Shown here one piece after another: positions 40,863 through 51,476 of a stretch of DNA of 64,000 nucleotides. The first letter of the stretch is position 1. Each line of letters starts with the position of its first letter. Under the pieces are notes generated by a model. It was not told the origin of the DNA, did no database searches, and saw only the letters and a list, made by a program, of their open reading frames with translations. The stretch spans positions 16,828,501 to 16,892,500 of the forward strand of contig CM037459.1 in assembly GCA_021014325.1 (NCBI GenBank). The letters run 5' to 3'. The position numbers were made by a program, and so were the translations under genes. This DNA comes from Plazaster borealis. Lineage: Eukaryota; Echinodermata; Asteroidea; Forcipulatida; Labidiasteridae.

Positions 40863-43325
40863 ACGCTCATACGTTTCGTTCACCTCATCACCAATGATGT
40901 ATTGACTATTGGTCAAGTTTCTGTGTGATGAGGGTAATATCATCTTTATCATTATCTTCAGAGAAGGTAAGGCCGTTGAACATTGTTACCCCAGCAGGGC
41001 CCATAGAGGGAAGGGGAAACTGCCTTCTGATATAAAAAGCCTCGTCATGTTTGCTCAGTTCAGTTATGATACAGTATCTGGAATACATCTGTTTAAACAT
41101 TTTCCATTCTTCGATTGCATTTCTTTGAGGTTTAGTTAAGGTGGGGGAGACACATGGGTGAGGGGTTTATCATGAGCCATTTCTTATTATGTATGCCAAA
41201 CAGTAGAGACGAGCACTAAATCAGTGAGTACAGGTACAGGTTTGTAGTTTGTACATGTATAAACGCTAGTGTGTGAACAATGTTCATGAAGGAAGTCCGT
41301 ACCAGGTTGACGACTGTGACGAGTATGTAATCAGTGAGATTGAAAGTTCAATATGTTGTAACACGTCATCCTACGATTATATGTTTTGGGTTTTTTAAAT
41401 TATGCAAATTTTCCCCAAACAAGGCCAAAAGCCACTCTTGGTAAGGGGCTACAAGAAGAAAGAAAAACAATTATTAAATGTGAAAATAACTCAGGGGAGC
41501 TGAAGGTAGGAATTGATATTGTAACGGGCGCCTCCGTACCGTTAATGTCGAGCAGTGATGTTTCAGGCTACTGAGTTCCCACAACGTCAGAGGGCGGTCG
41601 GCAGTCGTCAGTTCCAGTCGTCAAACTTCCTCGGGGGATATGGGACTTATTGGGACCAGGGGAGGGGTGGACAATATTTGGTACTTATCACTGTAAAGGG
41701 GGTCGGGACAATTGGTTATAGGAAAGGAGGGGGTGGGACGATGACTGGTTCATGGGCAGATGATGAAGGCTGCAGATGCTGACTAAATGATGACTAAATG
41801 ATGAAGGGTAAACCCTAGAACTCTAAGAAACTGTTCACTTTGAAGCGTAAGGGTTTACTTTCAATTCAACCGGAATATCTGCTCATTTATTTATTATCTC
41901 CTTTCTCTTGATCTTCCATTTATTACGGGTTCTATATTAAAGGGTCAATACACAGTCATTGCATATTCTATTAACCACAATTAATTTGTAGCACATAGGG
42001 GATGACGATGAAGAACTACATGTACGCACTGTGGTCGTACATGTCTTGCTAGCGACGGTCACATATAAAGTACCGTCCTATTTCTCCACCGGGACTGTCC
42101 AGGTCACGAACTAGGCACCGGAGCTGCTGCAACGCTCGCCTTTTATAGATTTCCGCAGCCCGCAATTTAGTATACACGCATGAGCTTGCGACCAAAAGTA
42201 ATTGGTTACGCTTATTTCAATTAGCGCTTGCGACCAAAAGTGATTGGCTAAATATGCTTTGAAGGCGTGGCCTGTTCTAAGCACTAAACCATTGGTAAAG
42301 TTTACATGTAGTTTTCCTATCGTAAGGTCAAAGTGCACATAATGTAATACAATTCACGAACTTGCTGTGTGTACCATGTATGGGGGCTGTTTTACACGCA
42401 AACCATAGAAAGTCTTAACGTTAAACAAATAATATACATCGGAAGACTTGTATTTGTAGTTCTCTCAATAAAACCTCATAGATCCTCAACAACCAGTAAT
42501 AAACAACTGTTCCTGTAACCTTAAGGATTAAAGTAATAAATACTCACTGGCAATAAAGGTATGAGAACTTGTTAAATTAAAAGAATGGTTCGACATAGAC
42601 AATGTTGGTTAACGACTGTGTGATTAGATGTTGAATACAACTGCAATTCCCTAAAGCCCAATAAAAATGTGATCAACTTTCCAACGCCATTTTAATATTA
42701 CAGCTCTATTTTTAGCAAACAGTTTATCATCTGGGGAAAATGCACTTTCCGCCACAATATTCCTATTATCTTAAAACAGTCTAGATTGTAGGATGGAGGG
42801 AAACGTGCACCAGGCAAGGAGTTCCAAAGAGAAGCAGTACGTGGAAAAAAGCTAATGGAATCATTTGTCACATGGTAGTGGGTGACAAAAAGCTATTAAC
42901 AGTGCTAACATCAACACAGTTTAAGAGTTAAAACTACTCAACTTACGGACGATGTTGCTGGTTCGTCGTACACAAGGCAAACGCGTGTAGTGTAGAACGG
43001 AAGTTTGGTTCCGCGGTCCGGCCGGACGCATGCGGCGGAAAAGCTCTCACTGGTGGTAGATTTCGATTGTCCTTTTTCATCTTTCTCCTGGACGGATCCT
43101 CTTCAGTTTTTCATTATAGGAAAGTATATCTAAGAGTTCTTTGATGAATACCACTGCCACCATGTTTCAATATGCTATGCCTCATACATAATAAACGATG
43201 ATCTAGGCGCACAAGATTGTACACACCGTAAGTCACCGTTTTCAGCTAACATCCGGGAACGTTTGATACAAAGAAGAAGTCACAGAGCAACTCAGCCTCA
43301 CTTCCATGGGCAGCGCGCGCCGTAT
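40863..43325. other. No gene seen over 2.4 kb
   Basis: Unassigned. Short ORFs around 41386-41782 and 42111-42338 lack recognisable features. GACCAAAAGT(A/G)ATTGG occurs twice (about 42190 and 42232). GATGACTAAAT is tandem at about 41779-41800. The segment at 43263-43325 is the left flank of a MITE target (GCGCGCCGTAT). Confidence 0.35.
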
Positions 43326-43635
43326 ATAGACCTTTCTTTTGTTGATAAACAAACCGCGCTGGTTGGCATGGACGGCCTAATGTTAGCAAAACATTCAATC
43401 GTGTTAACAAATGTTGTGTCCAAATTCAACATGTCTGTAAACTTTCAATCAACCAAAAATACATACCATGATTGGTTGCTTTGTTTCCAACAAATTCAAC
43501 ACTATTTTTGAATATTTGTGTAACATTATTACAAACTGTGGCTATCTGCTTATGCTTTGCATTTATGGCTTTCCATAGTTTTCCAACCTCGGTTGGCGAA
43601 AACTCGGGCTGTGACGTTACAAAAGAAAGGTCTAT
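43326..43635. repeat. MITE with ATAGACCTTTCTTTTGT ends
   Basis: ATAGACCTTTCTTTTGT at the left is mirrored by ACAAAAGAAAGGTCTAT at the right. Flanking sequence on both sides is the same repeat (CATGGGCAGCGCG..CCGTAT), so the MITE sits within or between two copies of the 43641 family. The interior has inverted AACAAATGTTG-like blocks. Confidence 0.8.
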
Positions 43636-43640
43636 AGATA

Positions 43641-43985
43641 CCAGCCTCGCTACCATGGGCAGCGCGCCGTATCGATACCTCTCCCCACTAACCCCTGGGA
43701 GGGAAACACTGAAAATCAACGCTGATTGGCTCCCAAAAGTGACTGATTTGCGTGCACGCTTGTTAATAACATTCGAGCGCTTGTAGGGCGCTTGTCAGGC
43801 GCTTAGTACGCGCGTAAAAATGCACGTAGAACGCGTGTAAAAATGCAAGTATTTCGACACAATACATTCAAATAATTAATCATGTTTTTATATGGTCTCC
43901 CTAAACTGCATACAGTTACACGTATCACAAGATCGAAAAAGAATGGGAGGGGCCAGTTGCTCTATGACTTGACATGCTTGATAGT
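43641..43985 (-). repeat. Inverted repeat family F, left copy
   Basis: About 340 bp whose reverse complement is at 47645-47972 with high identity (CCATGGGCAGCGCGCCGTAT, ACGCTTGTTAATAACATTCG, AAGCGCTTAGTACGCGCG-like, CAGTTGCTCTATGACTTG). Further partial copies are at 17680-18150, 48140-48180 with 48966-49060, and 53640-53835. Confidence 0.75.
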
Positions 43986-44268
43986 CCAAGCTCCAGAATG
44001 CAAAAATCGTTTTAATTAAGATTTACCCTACACCATCTGCTCCCCTTATTTTTTTACTTTTTTATGATTGGTATATTTATTGAAGAATCGGTATGGTGTA
44101 TACCATTTTTCCTCGGCGAAAGCGTTCATTTTTGACAAAATTCGACAGAAAATCCAACGTAAATAATGCCAAAAAGAAGTTGTCTGGTACCCAGCGTCAA
44201 AAGTGTACGAAATGTTAAGTGCAGTAATTGGAGACCTGTCTACGCAAGGCACAAACAGCGCGATCCGA

Positions 44269-44428
44269 TGTACACATTAGCCTTTAGTCAAGGCGCACGC
44301 GGCAGCGGCACCCCCAGATGTCACGCACGGAAAAAGACCAGCGCTTCGCCGCTCGCGCTGTTCTTTTTTCGTGCGTGACATCTGGGGGTGCCGCCGCCGC
44401 GTGCGCCTTGACTAAAGGCTAATGTACA
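44269..44428. repeat. Near-perfect 160-bp hairpin
   Basis: TGTACATTAGCCTTTAGTCA-type sequence runs inward through GGCGCACGCGGCAGCGGCAC and CCCCAGATGTCACGCACG. It is mirrored almost base for base on the other side around a small loop that is itself partly palindromic (AGCGCTTCGCCGCTCGCGCT). Only two or three mismatches are visible across arms of about 68 bp. Confidence 0.85.
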
Positions 44429-45269
44429 CAGTAGTACTGTCAATGTCATCACACATAAATGCATGGCGGGCTGTCCAGCGTGTAGCATAGCAGACGATCA
44501 GAAAAAAAGGTTTGTATTTTTGAGTAGCTAACGTTGTATGTCATTTGTTTTATCTAAATGTGTGAGGTCATAGTTACTCTTCAAGAAAATATATTTGTTT
44601 TAATGCAAATGTCATGAGGGAAAGTTCAACGATGCGAACATTGTTTCATGTAATTATAGCCTGTTGCCTGTGGTCATGGTGGTAGTGGACTGGAAGTGTA
44701 GGCTAGGGGCATGGTTACGGTAGCTGTTGGCTAACACGAACGTTAACATAGCATGGGCCTTACACGTGTACATCCGGTGGTTTTTTATGTTTCCGTACGT
44801 TCCTCGTTCGCCGTCGGCGTATAACTGTGCATCGGTGGGCCGTACATGCATATCGTCCGTTTGATGCCAGATGAAATCACAACTTCCCTCAAAAGTTCAA
44901 TGCCAGAAGACTACAGAATGACAGACACTGTACGCTACAAAATTGTTGAAGAACTTCTTAAGATTTTGCTAGGCCTATAATTTATAAACAAGTCGTTAGC
45001 AGGGTTCAATTTCATAAAGCTGTCAAGCAGAAAATACTGCTTGGCAAATTTCTTTACCAAGCAAATATTGAGTGGGGTAGACACCAGAATTAACCAGCTT
45101 AACGTTACACGAGGTATGTACAAAACATGTTGATGTTTGTTGATGGTAGTGTAGGCCTAGCCCTAGTAATAGTATTAACAACTCGCCAATTCACTTTTAT
45201 TGTCAATGTTATCCAATAATTCTAGTGTGGGCTACCCTATGCAAAACAGATCTGTAGGCCTACAAATGG
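44429..45269. other. No gene; partial GGGCCCAATTTCAT MITE fragment
   Basis: TTCAATTTCATAAAGCTGTC AAGCAGAAAATACTGC at about 45004-45040 matches the left half of the MITE at 20136. Otherwise unassigned AT-rich sequence. Confidence 0.4.
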
Positions 45270-46110
45270 GATACAGGGGAACCCCTGACTATTTTTATAT
45301 TATTTATTTGTATCAACGCGCAACGGGTCAACAACCCACCGGGGAACCCCTGGCCATTTTTTTGATTTGGGTTCACCACCCACAGGGGAACCCCTGGCCA
45401 TTTATTTTTTAATTTCTAATTAATTGTTTTTGTTTGTTTTTGTTTGTTTTTCCCGATTCTGTAACCACCCACCCACGGGAACCCCTGGCAATTTTTTCTT
45501 TATTCTTCTTACCCCCCCCCCAAATTCTTTCGAATTGGTTAACCATTTACAGGAGAACCCTTGTGACCTGTTTTCTAATTTGGGTTAACCAACCACAAGG
45601 GACAAGGGAACCCCTAACCATTTTTTTATTTCTAATTATTTCTTATCTTTCCAAATTCTGTACTGTCTGTTGAGAGCCCCTGCAATGTATTCCAATTTGT
45701 TTATCATTGTGCAAAGGATTTTAAATAAAATGGCTGTAAACATAGGTGTAAACATAGAGCAAGGTCCTTGGTGTAAAGGACTGAATGAGAAAGAAAGTTG
45801 GAATTACATGACTGAGATTAAGGTATGTTTTAGAAAACATTGTTGGTTTTAGCGTATGAACAACAGACATTTCACAACAATATTGTCAATGTTATACTAT
45901 TCTGTACCAATGGGTTAACCACCCACAGGGGAACCTCTGGCCAATTTTGAAATTTGAAATGCTGTATTATTTTGTGTTCAATTCTTTACAAATGGGTTAT
46001 CTACCGACAGGGGAATCCCTGGCCATTTAAAAAGAAAACTATATTTCTTCCATATTCCATACTATTGGGTTAATTTGCCTCTGAGGGAACCCCCAGCAAA
46101 TTGCTGTTAT
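45270..46110. repeat. Dispersed minisatellite, GGGGAACCCCTGGCCATTTT
   Basis: The block GGGTTAACCACCCACAGGGG followed by AACCCCTGGCCATTTT occurs about nine times, at about 45285, 45340, 45385, 45476, 45552, 45606, 45920, 46008 and 46080. Spacers are T-rich and of unequal length. It lies inside or just upstream of the gene fragment at 45690-47170 and may be intronic. Confidence 0.65.
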
Positions 46111-47170
46111 TTTTTATTAAAAACCTATGAGTTAAACACCCACTGTTTATAATTTTGCCAAGTTTTTCAAACGGCTGTAAACTAACTATTTGTTGTCGTT
46201 CAGTCATGGTGTACGAGATAGATGAGATAGTACAATGGCTGAAACATTCAAGCTTTTCTTGTGAGAAAAAAATTCAAGGCACAAACAGACTTTAAGAAAT
46301 GCATTATCTGCCAATCAGTAACCAATGAAAGACTCAACAATGTGACTGATGCCAGTTTAGAAACATTACCGTATCTTCTGTTACAAATGCACGACGTGAC
46401 TTTACTTCTCATCGCCTCAGAAGTCAAATTCAATCAAAGGAAGATTTTTTTTTTAATCCGAAATTGCATCGCCCATGTCGTGCAAAATGGACCAGCAAGA
46501 CTAACATCCTTCATTTGGATGCCAGCAGTTCCACACCATCTAAATGTATGACAACTTGGCAATCAGTGCCACATTTTGACATAAAACAAATGTTTGTGAT
46601 ATATGTGGAAGAGAAAGGATGACTGTTAAAATGAAACACGAAAAGCTGAGAACAATAGAAAGCACTTCAGTACAGGATATGTTATATACACAAACTGTTG
46701 CTTCAAATGACTAAACGCCTACGTGGTGATGTAAAATACAATTGATATGATCGCAGCAAAAGCAAGATATCACAAGCACTGCTATAACATTCTAAGACTG
46801 CACCGAGTCTACAGGGAACATCAGGATCCATACGATAAATCATTCAGTGCCTTACTGTGTGATGTTACCGAACCACTTCAAACTGGCAAGGTTTTCTTTT
46901 CTTCCACTTTGAGACAGATGTATGAAACCCATCTCTCAAGTTTTGCCTCAATGCAGAGTTAGTAGCTCAATATCGTACATCAAGTCTTAAACAAAACCTA
47001 CAGAAATACTTTGGCTCAAGTGTGCTCTTTGTACCGCGAGGAGGACAGCTATCTGACTTGGTTTGCTCTGCTCAACTGTCTGTAACAGAACTTGTGAAAG
47101 CTCATTATACAGCCAAATTTATACTAAATTGGGAAATTAGGATGAAATACATGACCAAAGATGTAATTTT
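45690..47170 (+). pseudogene. Partial plus-strand relative of the EEAD/CXC gene (N-terminal part)
   Basis: EQGPWCKGLNEKESWNYMTE then IK is followed by GGTATGT, a possible donor (about 45822). Later the frames give FKKCIICQSVTNERLNNVTD and ASLETLPYLL (46280-46380), CRAKWTSKTNILHLDASSS (about 46470-46520) and MIAAKARYHKHCYNILRLHR (46747), then YDKSFSALLCDVTEPLQTGK. The CIICQ...YH(K/P)C pattern is what I recall from the N-terminus of the family in the 34-40-kb element. It ends at about 47170 with no C-terminal part, and has several frameshifts. Confidence 0.45.
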
Positions 47171-47477
47171 TATCACTTTGGGGTGGAAATGACAGCCATC
47201 TTGGATGTAAAATTTCGCGCACACTTTTTTCGTGCTAGACTCATTCCGAGAAAATTTTTGATTCAATCGGCCAATTATTTCGGAAGATAGGCCTATGGTG
47301 TACGATCTCGCCGCGCCATTTTGTTTTCTTTCCCAGAATGCCTTGCTCGATTATACACCCTGGAAGTGTGAAACGAAAGTAGCCCATATATTTGGCTATT
47401 TTAATTAGTCCTGTGGTTGATCCATTCTGTTTTAGAGACTACGCAGAGCGCGCTGTCAAAATACGCATCAAGTCATA
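47171..47477. other. No gene seen
   Basis: Unassigned. Contains AGTAGCCCATATATTTGGCT, similar to a segment at about 53525 (AATATATTTGGATACTTTA), part of a larger repeat. Confidence 0.3.
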
Positions 47478-47644
47478 GGCCCTTTTCGAAACCACGGCTT
47501 CGGCTTTGGATTCGGCTTGAGGCTCCGTTTTCTCGTCTGAAGCCCTGAGCGGATACTCAAAGCGCGCGGAATTGTCAAAACAACCGGCGGGGCGAAGCTA
47601 GCCTGAGCCGAATCCAAAGCCAAATCCAGTCGTTTCGAAAAGGG
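47478..47644. repeat. MITE with GGCCCTTTTCGAAACG ends, copy 1
   Basis: The left end GGCCCTTTTCGAAACCACGG and CTTCGGCTTTGGATTCGGCT mirror the right end AGCCGAATCCAAAGCC and CGTTTCGAAAAGGG. About 167 bp. Confidence 0.85.
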
Positions 47645-47972
47645 ATAGAGCAACTGGCCCCTCCCATTACTTTTTGATCTTGTGACCACTAACTGTACTA
47701 TATGCAGTTTAGGGAGCCCATGTAAAAACATGATTTATTTGAATCTATTGCGTCGAAATACTTGCATTTTTACACGCGTTTTACGTGCATTTTTACGCGC
47801 GTACTAAGAGCCCGACAAGCGCCCTACAAGCGCTCGAATGTTATTAACAAGCGTGCACGCAAATCAGTCACTTTTGGGAGCCAATTAGCGTTGATTTTCA
47901 GTGTTTCCCTCCCAGGGGTTAGTGGTGAGAGAGGTATCGATACGGCGCGCTGCCCATGGTAGCGAGGCTGAG
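47645..47972 (+). repeat. Inverted repeat family F, right copy
   Basis: Reverse complement of 43641-43985. The pair encloses 3.7 kb containing a hairpin, a minisatellite and a gene fragment. A MITE of the GGCCCTTTTCGAAACG type directly abuts its left edge. Confidence 0.75.
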
Positions 47973-48169
47973 GCGCTGGGGACGAGCGAACGTTTATGCG
48001 TGAGCAAGTCCCTTGCGCGTGCGTGTTTTCACTTGTGAACCGTCTAGAGCGACTACACTGCGTGCCGCACCGTGCATCATCGGACGTGTACCAACGCGCC
48101 CGACGTGTCCTATCCAGTCAATATAATAGAGATCAATGGGTACGTTGATACCTCTCTCGTCACTAACCA

Positions 48170-48830
48170 GCCTGAGAGGAAGTCCTTCACCCGATCAGGG
48201 CCCAACTTCATAGAGCTGCTTAACAGTCGATTCTGTGCTTACGTACGAGTTTCTATTTCATAGCGCTGCTACCGTAAGCACACGAAAAGGCATGCTAACC
48301 TTCCGGTGCTTACTGCTAGAACAGTAATTAGTAGAATCAGATATAGTTTTACTTTTTGTAAATAAAGTGGGAATTTTTGGTCAATATGGCAGAGCTTTGG
48401 TCACAGCATGAATCAAGGAGTACTAGTATTATTATCACGCTACAGCAAAATTGCGTTCAATGCGCCATCAAAATAGTGGTGCTGTCAGGACTATGCTAAG
48501 CTAATTTTTGTGTGTGACTCTTTCTACTGAACCCAATTTCCATAAAAAGCGATACATTGCAAAGTATGTGATTCTCCCTGAAACTATAAACTTTCTCACA
48601 ATGTTGTGATGTTTATGATGAGTGCTATGGAGCATCAATTCAACGGTGAAAGAGTGACAAACTCCCAGAGAGGAAGTCCTTCACCCGATCAGCAGGGCCC
48701 AATTTCATAGAGCTGCTTAACAGTCGATTCTGTGCTGACGAACAAGTTTCTATTTCATAGCGCTGCTAACCGTAAGCACAAGAAAAGGCATGCTAACCTT
48801 CCGGTGCTTACTGCACGAAAGTGAATGACG
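48170..48830 (+). repeat. Direct repeat pair of about 155 bp
   Basis: GAGGAAGTCCTTCACCCGAT and the next 135 bp (including AACAGTCGATTCTGTGCT and GGCATGCTAACCTTCCGGTG) occur at 48176-48330 and again at 48671-48830. The second copy runs on into a complete MITE; the first is cut off and followed by unrelated sequence, indicating a segmental duplication. Confidence 0.7.
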
Positions 48831-48977
48831 TAACAATGCAAAACCATTGTGAACGTGCAAGATGGCTGCCGTATTTTCTTGCTAACCTATGAAATACGCT
48901 AAGGCTTAAGCAAATTTTTCTGCTACAGTTAGCACGAAAATTTGCTTACCGTTAAGCGGCGCAATGAAATTGGGCCC
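48695..48977. repeat. MITE, GGGCCCAATTTCATAGAGCT family
   Basis: Starts GGGCCCAATTTCATAGAGCT and ends CGCAATGAAATTGGGCCC. Inverted interior blocks TTGCTTACCGTTAAGC and GCTGCTTAACAGTC. A truncated copy begins at 48198. Confidence 0.8.
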
Positions 48978-49427
48978 TGGTAGTGATAGGGAAACACTTA
49001 AAATCAACGCTGATTGGCTAACCAAACGTTCCTGCTTTGCGCACACGCTTGTTAAAACATCGTGCTCCGTAATTAACTCATATTTATGGAGATCCCCTAA
49101 ACAGAGAACCGCCAAGTTTAGAGTAAAAATTACAATTCAGCTGACATAGAGAGCACTGGGAAAGTTTTGGAACCAGTCTGACTTCTGATTCTCGCAAAAC
49201 GGAGGTGAGAAAAGCTAATTTTTATCGAGAATTGTACATTTCAAATTTGTTTTGGTGGTGCATCTTTGTTTGTTGTGGGAAAAAACACAACGCCCGCGCC
49301 TGTGACGCACCAACTTAGAATTCTAACTGAAAACTGCAGTGAAAGTTACAGCTTTACGCGGACTGGCTTTACCATTGTTGATGTCATAATCCAACTCATC
49401 ACAAGACTGGTTGCATATATAATCTAT

Positions 49428-49587
49428 GGCCCTTTTCGAAACGACCGGCTTCGGCTTCGGATTCGGCTCAGGCTAGCTAGGCCCCTCAGTTGTGTTGACT
49501 ATACGCGTGCTATGCGTTCAGGGATTCAGAGGAGAGAACGGAGCCTGAGCCGAATCCAAAGCCGATGCCGGTCGTTTCGAAAAGGGC
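49428..49587. repeat. MITE with GGCCCTTTTCGAAACG ends, copy 2
   Basis: Starts GGCCCTTTTCGAAACGACCG and ends CCGGTCGTTTCGAAAAGGGC. The arms are nearly perfect for about 45 bp. Same family as 47478-47644. Confidence 0.88.
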
Positions 49588-49785
49588 TTAAGTTATGAAT
49601 AATTTCAACATAAACGGGTCAAGGTAGAAGCGTCCACGTCGCGGCCCTGGGTAACGCCAATTCTGCCACCACCACACACTTAATCAACGACAACGACATC
49701 CAGCAACTAACATCACATTCGTCATGCCTAGGAATTGACGTGATAGAAGAAGAGGTCAGAGTAGATCCTTCCTAGGGCCTGCACT

Positions 49786-50617
49786 GACAGTCATCTCTGT
49801 AAACGTAGAAGGTTTTTCAACAGCCAAGCAACAAATCTTATCTGAACTCTGCAATAATCTCCAATGTGACGTCCTCTGCCTGCAGGAGACATAGAGGGAG
49901 CGACAACAAACGCCCATCCATACCTGGTGTTGTACTCGTCACTGAGCGACCCCATCGCCAGTTTGGTAGCGCTGTGTTTGTCAAAGCAAGCTCTGCTATA
50001 GAAGCTGCTTCAGTTTGAGACGATGAAAACATCGAGGTACTAACAGTTGAATTGAGTAATGTAGTAGTATACATCTGTCTACAAGCCACCAGCAGTCGAC
50101 TTCAAGTTCCCACACCTTGTCCCACAAGTTCACAGCAAGCCACATTATCATTGGTGATTTCAACAGCCATAGCACCAAATGGGGGTACAAGGAAACTAAC
50201 AAAGATAGAGAAGCAGTAGAGGAATGGATGGACACCAACCAACTCAGTATCATTCATGACCCCAAGCTACCATCATCATTTCAAAGTGCCCGCTGGAGAC
50301 GCGGTTATAACCCAGATCAAGCAGCCGTCACTTGTGACATTGCAGGCCTTTGTCAAAAGACCGCGATGGATCCTATTCCAGCCAGCCAACACCGGCCTAT
50401 TGGCATCCAAGTCAATGCTGCTGTGAGACCTATTAGTGTTCCTTTCAAGAGGCGCTTAAAAAGTAAGAAAGCGGACTGGAAGGGGTTCTTAGACGAGCTG
50501 GAGATGTACATCAATCGTATTGCACCAATATCAAGCAACTACGGCCAGAAGACGGCCAGAAGGCATATACCACGAGGCTGTAGAGTGGAATACACTCCAG
50601 GACTTTCTTAGGAAAGC
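49786..50617 (+). pseudogene. AP endonuclease domain of LINE copy 2
   Basis: ISVNVEGFSTAKQQILSEL, CDVLCLQET (catalytic Glu, about 49885), then after a frameshift KFTASHIIIGDFNSHSTKWG (Asp/Asn, 50117-50180) and QLSIIHDPKLPSSFQSARW. The terminal S-D-H/R-P part is seen as ASQHRPIGIQV. The reading continues through KADWKGFLDELEMYINRIAP into the linker up to the LTR insertion. Confidence 0.75.
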
Positions 50618-51476
50618 TGTTATGAGACCCTAATACATGTACATGTAATTACGTGTATACAACGCACGCTGTCAATCATTTTCTGTGTGTAAGTCCGTTG
50701 ACCCTAGTGGGCGGCGCTAATCCGTTATGAAGGATCTAGAATGATCTAGGCTCTGGAAGTTTGAAGTTAGTTTTAGAACTTTCCAGAAAACAACACAAAT
50801 CCTTTATATACAGGCTGGGGATCAATCTTCGAGGGGACACACATACTCAAGACTGGTGGAAGCTACGACTTCTGTGATTGTGATTCAACTCGTTGGAGGA
50901 GCTTTTGGTAGAGTTCGCTTTTGACCGAGTGCAGTTAAAGAGCTTAATTTAAATCCGGAAAGGACAGTTTCGAACTTAATCTACAGTTCGGTATTTTGGG
51001 GTCTTCTTCCCCATATTTTGTGGCGGGTGTCAGATTGTGTACCCGTTGTTGCTTCGTCTTCTTCTGGACATTTTTCGGAGTGAGTTCGCCCCGTGATAGC
51101 TCATAGTCACATCGGCAAAGAACTGTTTTACCGCCCCTGGAGTTGATCGTTTTAGAGCCAGTGTATGTGATCCTCGCTGTATCTTCTGTTGCTGTGATCC
51201 TCGCCTGTATTTCATCCAGGTTGACGTATTAGCCCGTAAGATACTTATGTTGTATGAGATCCATTTTAATGTACACTTGTTTTATGCAATCAGTGTATGT
51301 TTGTTAAACCAAATCGGTAACTGAAGTGGTTGATAGTTTTATCATTAAATCACTTGGATTCTGTGTTCTTATACATTAGTGTCACCTTGTTTGATTTCTT
51401 TGTTGCATCTGAGAAAATTCAGGCTTTTTGAGTGATTTATATTCACGGATAGTTTGGAGATTTTTGGATCGTAACA
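50618..51476. mobile_element. Solo LTR with AAGC target duplication
   Basis: The 859-bp insert begins TGTTATGA and ends TCGTAACA (imperfect inverted TG...CA termini) and is flanked by AAGC at 50614-50617 and 51477-51480. Comparison with LINE copy 1, which reads straight across the site, defines it as an insertion. TATATA at 50805 and ATTAAA at 51344 are candidate TATA and polyadenylation signals. The 4-bp duplication suits Ty3/Gypsy. Orientation is probably plus. It is not linked by sequence to the Gypsy remnant at 30.2-33.5 kb. Confidence 0.8.

Noticed and set aside
43263..43511. Short ORFs in 41-43.6 kb as host exons
   Set aside because: No conserved sequence and no convincing splice pairs. 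They overlap MITE sequence.
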